A stretch of DNA of 64,000 nt from Paramecium tetraurelia (Eukaryota > Ciliophora > Oligohymenophorea > Peniculida > Parameciidae): positions 409,057 to 473,056 of the forward strand of contig NW_001799078.1 of assembly GCF_000165425.1 (NCBI RefSeq). The letters run 5' to 3'. Position 1 is the stretch's first letter; the number at the start of each line of letters is the position of its first letter. The translations under genes were made by a program, and so were the position numbers. This document shows, in pieces, positions 57,672 through 64,000 of the stretch. The notes under the pieces are model-generated. The model saw only the letters and a program-made list of their open reading frames with translations. It made no database searches and was not told the origin of the DNA.

Positions 57672-59334
57672 TCAACTTTATTATCCTTTGAATCCTTAAG
57701 GAGCTAGGTCTGTGTCATGTATAATCTCTCTGTGACATGTCCACACAGATAATATTGCTTCAGGAGTGCCAATACCTGCTCCTCTTGGATCTCCACATGG
57801 TCCGAACCAATGATTTTGAGGAGCACCTGTAGTTCTTGCTCTTATACCACTAAAATAATTGAATCTCACATTACCTATAAGTTACTCCATTAGTTGTATT
57901 GGATTAAACATGTCTTAGGAAATTCACATCATTACTAACTATGCCTGCAGTCAAATGGTTCTCAAGATTGTTGATAACATCCAACACCTAATTGATTTAA
58001 TCAGAAGAATAAGTAGTGACAATTTAAAATGGTCCAAACAGCTCATTTGTGACAGCTTTATTCTTTTAAATTTAATCTAATGGAACGTACAAGGCTGTGG
58101 GTTCAAATGCTCCATAAATTGATGGAATTGTATGATTTTTCAGTTCTTATCCACCGAACAATACTTTAGATTAAGGAATCTTCAAAATGTTGTCAATATG
58201 CTATTTAATTTATGTATTATTCCATGTTATTATGGGACCATTGCTCAAATCTTATAATTTTCTGGTACTAGCTAGTTGTTTAATTTTATCAAGAAATCCT
58301 GCCTTAACCCAATTTTCATGAACAAAGAGAATGCTTTGAGCTGAACATTTCTACCCAGTGCTTCCATATGCATCCTAATCAGATTGCCATGCAACATAAT
58401 TTTGAGTATCTACATCTGGTACATCTGGACCAAGTATTTTCCAATCAAATCCAGCATCTTCAATTTTTATCTTTCCATTCAATACTTTTGTTAAATGTTC
58501 TGCGACCTTTGATGATCCGGTGAATTAAGTGTTTCTGAAATTTCCCTGTTTTAAAATAAATTCAGTCGCTTCACCATTTCCAAATAACATATCTACATCT
58601 GTAGCTGGTAATCCACAATGAAGTGCTAATCTCAACATTTATTCCATTACAACATTTACTCTGCTGTCTCCCTTGAAGAAAACTTTGTTTCCTGTGATTA
58701 AAGCTCCAAATATCTATAAACTTGGTATTTCTAATGGAAAATTGAATGGAGCCACAACAGCACAAGATCCATAAGGCCATCTATATCCTGATGATTATTA
58801 TCCAGGACGATCCCCAGCGACATTGAATGATCTAGTCAAAAAACGAGGTTGATCACCCACTAAAATTTTGAAAAAATCTCTCTGTCACTACTACTTCTCC
58901 TGATGCTTATGCAAAATGCTTAGGTACAACTCTTTAGATCAATTTCACTAAGAAGTCATGAACCTCTTTCTTTTTAAGTTCTGCAGCTATTTTATGACAT
59001 ACTTCCCCATAAATTTAATATCTTTTGTGGGTTTTTTAATGGATTATGTAATCCACTAATTGGGCATTCTTTGGCTGAATCAATAAATTTCTGTAATTCT
59101 TATCTATCCTAGACATCAGGCACTGTGATAAATGGTTCACCATTCAATGGATCTACTATTGTTTGATATTTATGAGCATCAATCCATTTTCCACTCAAAA
59201 AGTTTTGGGCCTTATGAGGATTGCGAGCAGATCTAATATTAATTATTTAAAAGACTCTCTTACAATTAATTTGGGTCAAGACTAAAATATGATGGGATTG
59301 TCGAAAATGATGCAATATTCCTAAATTTTTACAT
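57672..59334 (-). CDS. Delta-1-pyrroline-5-carboxylate dehydrogenase, ALDH12-type
   Basis: About 534 aa. The N-terminus MQKFRNIASFSTIPSYF looks like a mitochondrial presequence; a 31-nt intron then joins it to ARNPHKAQNFLSGKWIDA. Diagnostic ALDH12 blocks: GLHNPLKNP, VVTERFFQNFSG, SGYRWPYGSCAVVAPFNFPLE, FTGSSKVAEHL, EDAGFDWKILGPDV (ALDH12-specific replacement of the usual ELGGK) and catalytic Cys in GSTGQKCSAQS. It oxidises P5C to glutamate in proline catabolism. A 25-nt intron lies near 57870. The frame works only if one base is removed from an A4 run (T4 on plus, 59023-59026) and from a G3 run (C3, 58856-58858). With those corrections it is exactly 535 codons. Confidence 0.93.
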
Positions 59335-59642
59335 ATTATTTATGATTTATTTTTGTCATTAAAATGGATATACCAGACCATTATTACATTATATAAATTT
59401 ATTATAATATTATGAAATATCCTATTATCTGAGACTCCTAAATTTACATTTCAATTTTACATATCCTTAAGAGTAAAGATTTATATTTAAAATTTAATAA
59501 TAGTTTTGATTATGAATTATACACTTAGAATATTGTATTTCAACTTGTCAGCATTTATTCAAATTAATTTATCTTAACTAAATTAGCAGGAAGAAAATAG
59601 AATAAACAATATTATTTATAATATAAATTATACATAATAATT
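59335..59642. other. AT-rich intergenic region
   Basis: About 310 bp between the 5' end of the ALDH gene and the 3' end of the Q/E/N-rich gene. Nothing is supported. Confidence 0.4.
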
Positions 59643-61818
59643 TCAATTCCTTGTTTGTTATAAATTTTCATATTCCATACGCTAAGGAAAATTATTATTT
59701 TTCATAGATATCATTTCTTATTATCCCTTCTTATTTTCAGTTGCCAATTAATTGCTCTAATTTAAAATTTCGGTATATCTTTGAATATTTTAATCTATTA
59801 AAAAGGAATGATTCCTATCTTCATCATCATTTAAATCGTTAGGTTATTTCTAATTATCTACTTAATATAAATTGTAGTGCTTACATACTTTAAAATAACA
59901 AAGAGGGCTACTAAACATCTAGTAAATCCTGAATACGTCCTCTTGCTCTTAAATTCGTATTAGTTGAAGTTCTCTTAATTAATTATTGCATTTAGTAAAG
60001 TGATAAATCGTTATGAATTTCTTTTATTTGTTCATGATAACTCTATTATTAATAAACTAATATATTTTCAGACTCAACATTTTGGTCCTATTTAACATAC
60101 TCTGGATTAATCTACTGAGCTAACGTTATTTATGAATTAATGGATAGTATTTAATTTTAATCTGCTTCATTTGATTATTAATTATAATCTTCAAAGTTTA
60201 AAATTTAATTCTCTTCATCTTGTGGCTTTTAATCTAAATCAGACTTCTCATTAGTTGCTGTGATTAAAACATCTTCACTTAAATTAATCTGAGCTAAAAG
60301 ATCACTTGGTTTCAAATTTAAATCAATGGAAACTTCTTATGGCTAAGCAGGAACCGATTGATCAAAGTCTTAAACATCGTTATCTTCTTTTTCCCTATTG
60401 CTAATGTAATTGCTTTATCCAAAAGTATTCTAATATTATGTATTTTAATTCCAATTAAAGTTATTATTTTATTCATCATCTTACAATACTAGTGTTTCTG
60501 CTTTTTCTTCAATGGCTTAATTGTTATTAACATGCTCATCGATAACCTAATTATTTTCAACATATTCAAATTATTCCATATTTCCTTCATCATAATTTAC
60601 TTCTGATGAAATAATTAAATCTTAACCTTCATAGGGCCTAAATTATGTTTATTCTTCAAGTTTCGATTCCGTATTTTAATTGTTACTCTCATTCTAAGAA
60701 TTAGATTATATTTCCTATAGTTTCTGCTCGTAAATATCAATTTATTTATTTATCTATTTAATTTCTTATTATTCACTTTATTCTTAATTATATATTAAAT
60801 TTTTCTGCTCTTCTAATTATTTTAATTTATTTTCATCATCTTATTCATTACTCTTTAACTATTTTAAATATTATTCTTCCTATTCTAATTTCTATTGCAG
60901 ACTCTACTGCTTTAGAGAGTTGCTTTCAGCATCTTAAACATCCTTTAAATAATCATCTGTTTCTACATTATTTTCAATAATATAACCTACTTTTAATGAA
61001 TCTTATAATTGTTCATCCTACTCTACCTTCATTTTTTATGTGTGAGACATCTCTGATTCATGATTAATATGACTTACTTAATTATCTGCGACATCTTATC
61101 CATTCAATTAACTTTTCATTATTTGATTTTCTTAAAGACTTTCCTCTGAACTTTACTTGTTAATTAGACCTTCATTTTATTTAAACTCTACTTCATTTTC
61201 CCCCTGATTTAATTTTTAAATTTCGTTTGGTTTTTATTATTAATTTTCCTTATTAGCAACATCGTCCTCCTATTTCAATAGTGGTTATCCTTAATTTCCC
61301 TCTTATTCCGAGTTATTTAGGCTCTTATTGAGGTCTTTAGAATCATTATTTAATTCAAAATCCTAAGGTGAGTCACTCATGTAACCTGCCTCTTCATCAA
61401 AGGTGAATTCCTCATTCTGTGCATTTTATTATGATGTAATTTCATCCTAAGAGTTAAGTTTAAATTGGTCGTTATTAGAATCGGTTTTACCCTTATTTAT
61501 TTATGAATTTGTATTTTAGTATGATTAATTTTATGATTCCTCTGATGCTTATGTATTTAATTCTTAAGGATTTGCATAATCAATCACTTAGTAATCTTCT
61601 CCAATTAACATTTGTGATTATCCTGCATCTTACAATTGTTTTAATTAAATTAATATGTTTTAATTATTGTTTGTTTCTATAAAATCCTCACTTTCTTATC
61701 TATTCTAAGTGTTTATATGTGATTTGATTTGTAACATTTCTCTAGATGGAATTTACTTTTACAATTATTATATACTCGACAATTACTTTTGATTACTTTA
61801 TTATATATCAACTTCCAT
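59643..61818 (-). CDS. Acidic Gln/Glu/Asn-rich low-complexity protein (715 aa)
   Basis: After one 28-nt intron (GTATGTAAG...ATTAAG, near 59865-59892) the frame is exactly 716 codons from the ATG at 61818 (MEVDIQQSNQKQ) to the TGA at 59643. Nearly the whole protein is Gln, Glu, Asn, Asp and Ser. The middle (about residues 300-370) forms a strong coiled coil (SLQQKLEQEEQYLKQLKSNE, LKQLEEQKNLIYNQEQSEQQ). The C-terminus becomes less repetitive. No folded catalytic domain is recognised. The large majority of Gln codons are TAA/TAG, which explains why standard-code ORF finding misses it entirely. It may be a structural or condensate-forming protein. Confidence 0.7.
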
Positions 61819-61991
61819 TAGATTACCCTATAAGTGGTTCGATAGATTTAGAGTAGTAAATCTATAATTAGATGGAAATATACCCTGCGTTATTATATAA
61901 TAACATACATAAAATGATGGCTTATTTAGCAATACTCATTAGGCGTTTTATGTAAATATATAATATTTTACAACAATAAAAATAATTAATA

Positions 61992-64000
61992 TCAATCAAA
62001 GGCAATGCCCTCCTTCTCATTTATTTCCTATTGAATTTTACTAAAATGAATAAACACTTATTCCAAAGAGCTAAACGATAAACTTATAACAATACTTTTC
62101 CTCAATTTAGAAATCTTCAATATTGCCTTCCTATTGTTACCTCTAAAAGAAGTTGAATGATTTATAAAAACTAAATCCTTCTTTTGGGACTGAGTACATT
62201 AAATAGCCTTCCCTCCTTTCATCTAATTACTAAGCATTAGGAAATTAGTTTTAAATGCTACTCGTCACTTAAGGATTGATATATTTAATTTAGATTTGAT
62301 AACCGCTTCCATGTTTTCTAATAATAAATTGAAATGAATACTGTCTTAAATCCTAAGGTGAGCCTAAACATTTGAATTGTCCAGCTATCAATATTCCAAT
62401 TCTATCACTAAGACTTTCAGCTTCTTCGATGGTATGAGTTGTCATAATTGCTGAACAAGCTCTTAATTGAATATTTCTCTTTAATGTATTAAATAGAAAT
62501 CTTCTTGAAATTGGATCTACTCCAGTACTAGGTTCATCAAAAAAGGTAATATCACTTCCTCCAATTAAGGCATCGGCAACACACAGCTTTCTTTTGTTAC
62601 CCCCACTCAATTAGCCAGCTTTTGTCTTAATAAACAAATCTAATTGCATAGTTTTAATGAAATATGCAACAGCAGTTTACAATTCTTTCCCTTATAATCC
62701 TTTGATTCTACCAAATAATTAAAGATGCTCTACAGGAGTGAGATTTTCCCATATACAATCAAATTGTGGACACACTCCTACATGTTACATAACACTCATG
62801 ATCTATTATTTTGGTTCAATATCATTTAACAATGCCTGACCAGCTGTTGGAGTGTTAATTCCAGAAAAAATATTAATTAAAGTAGATTTACCAGCTCCAT
62901 TTGGACCAATAATTCCCAGAATCTCACCCTTTTTCACACTGAATGTAAGTTACTACAAAGTTGGTTTGCCTTTAATATATTATTTTTCCAAGAATTTAGA
63001 TTTAATGGGATCATTATTATTAGGTTTAAGAACTCTATCTCTTTCATTTTAAACTTCTTCTTCTACATTGTCTTGGATTTCTTATTGCGTATGATTGTGG
63101 ATCAATAATGACTTTTTATTTTCTAGGAAGAATAAGACTCCAGCAAAAACAGCAATCTATCCCAACATAATTAATAGATATTATTCAGTTGTTGTTAATA
63201 GATAGGGAGCTTCGAAAAAGGCTTCTACGTCATCATAATTATTGGCAGTGAACAAATAAGCTGAGAAGAAAGCATAAAATGGTGATATGACCTATTTTTA
63301 AATTAAAATAATACCGAAAACAAAATCTCTAAAACATAAAGGACATTCTCAAGGAATGTAGGTTTATCAAACTCTTTGTAAAAGAAGAAAGCAAAGGCGA
63401 ATGTGATATTGGGTAAACAGAAGAGTATAAAAAAACAAAAGATAGTGAACAATTTCAATGCACTCTCCAATTTATTAAATACAAATCCCATTATATATGC
63501 GAATAAAATTTAACTTGGTCCAAATAATAAAAAGCATGAAAGTGCTCTTATAATATTATCAAAAACGATATTTAAGTCTAGTAAGGCTGAAACTATTAAA
63601 AATAGTAGCAAATTTAAAAAGAATATTATTAGATCAAATAAAAATGTTCCTAACCAATAGGTAGAGTTTCTTAAGCCCATACCATGTAATGATTATTTCA
63701 ATTAGTATTCTTTTTCAAGGACAGGTTAAGTGATATAAATTGTTGCATTGAAACAGAATGCGATCACACAACAAGATGCTAGGAGATTGATTTTAAAGTG
63801 GTCCAAAACATAATCAGGTAATTCCTTATACTATTCATCTTAAAATTTAACATAGGCAACAACAACAAGTCCATTAATAAAAGCAATCATAGGAATGATA
63901 ATTGAAAAATAATTAGTGGTAGTTCTAACTACAGTATAGTATCTCCTTAAGAAAATTGCCATGATTTAGCTGAAAAAGGAATACGAAGGATCATTAGACA
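61992..64000 (-). CDS. ABCA-type ABC transporter, C-terminal part (5' end beyond window)
   Basis: The visible part contains a hydrophobic multi-span region (about 63150-64000) followed by a nucleotide-binding domain: Walker A ILGIIGPNGAGKSTLIN, signature LSGGNKRKLCVADALIGG, Walker B ITFFDEPSTGVDP and the switch His in IMTTHTIEEAESLSDRIG. The ABCA-typical end SLEQVFIHFSK is reached after a 25-nt intron (GTATTGTT...GTTTAG, near 62080-62104), and the TGA is at 61992-61994. ABCA proteins export or flip lipids. This is the second NBD of a full transporter if the layout is as usual. The N-terminal half is off the window. Confidence 0.93.

Overview
This 64 kb window is macronuclear DNA of a Paramecium-type ciliate. 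Three observations support that. (1) Protein-coding frames run through many TAA and TAG codons (read as Gln) and end only at TGA. (2) Frames are joined by tiny GT...AG introns of about 19-31 nt. (3) Genes are densely packed on both strands, with gaps of tens to a few hundred bp and AT-rich spacers. Reading with TGA as the only stop and splicing out the micro-introns turns the short standard-code ORFs into about 36 genes; in 20 of them the intron-corrected length is an exact multiple of three.

Layout, left to right. 1-4.4 kb: a partial gene, a putative secretory protein, a bZIP factor with a hydrophobic segment, and a BRCT-containing family X DNA polymerase. 4.5-9.4 kb: oxysterol-binding protein, peroxisomal acyl-CoA oxidase ending in AKL, and an unknown gene. 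9.4-14.6 kb: an unknown helical protein, a small unknown gene, a compact Dicer-like protein with two RNase III domains, and a lysine-rich PADR1 zinc-finger protein. 15.4-20.3 kb: aspartic protease, AGC-type kinase, and two tandem coiled-coil paralogs. 20.5-25.5 kb: CCT alpha chaperonin, an unknown gene, and alkyl-DHAP synthase (ether lipids, peroxisome). 25.9-32.3 kb: a second kinase and several small ciliate-type unknowns, one with EF hands. 32.3-35.9 kb: a Q/N-rich prion-like protein followed closely on the same strand by a DEAD-box RNA helicase. 36.8-40 kb: CXC/CRC DNA-binding protein, an unknown, and ADAT1/ADAR-type adenosine deaminase. 40.5-45.5 kb: hybrid histidine kinase and a double cyclic-nucleotide-binding protein. 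45.6-48.6 kb: coiled-coil protein and arginine kinase. 48.9-56.2 kb: a giant EF-hand plus WD40 EMAP-like protein containing a 147-bp in-frame tandem duplication. 56.3-64 kb: serine D,D-carboxypeptidase-like (S11) protein, ALDH12-type P5C dehydrogenase, a Q/E/N-rich protein, and an ABCA-type transporter running off the right end.

There is no operon logic. Recurring themes are small-RNA, RNA and DNA metabolism (Dicer-like, DEAD-box, adenosine deaminase, PolX, PADR1, CXC), peroxisomal lipid metabolism (acyl-CoA oxidase, AGPS) and ciliary or cytoskeletal functions (EMAP-like, arginine kinase, coiled coils). Three otherwise well-conserved genes contain five apparent +1 homopolymer frameshifts. These are most simply assembly errors, but should be checked. 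No tRNA, rRNA, CRISPR, telomeric repeat or mobile element was recognised.
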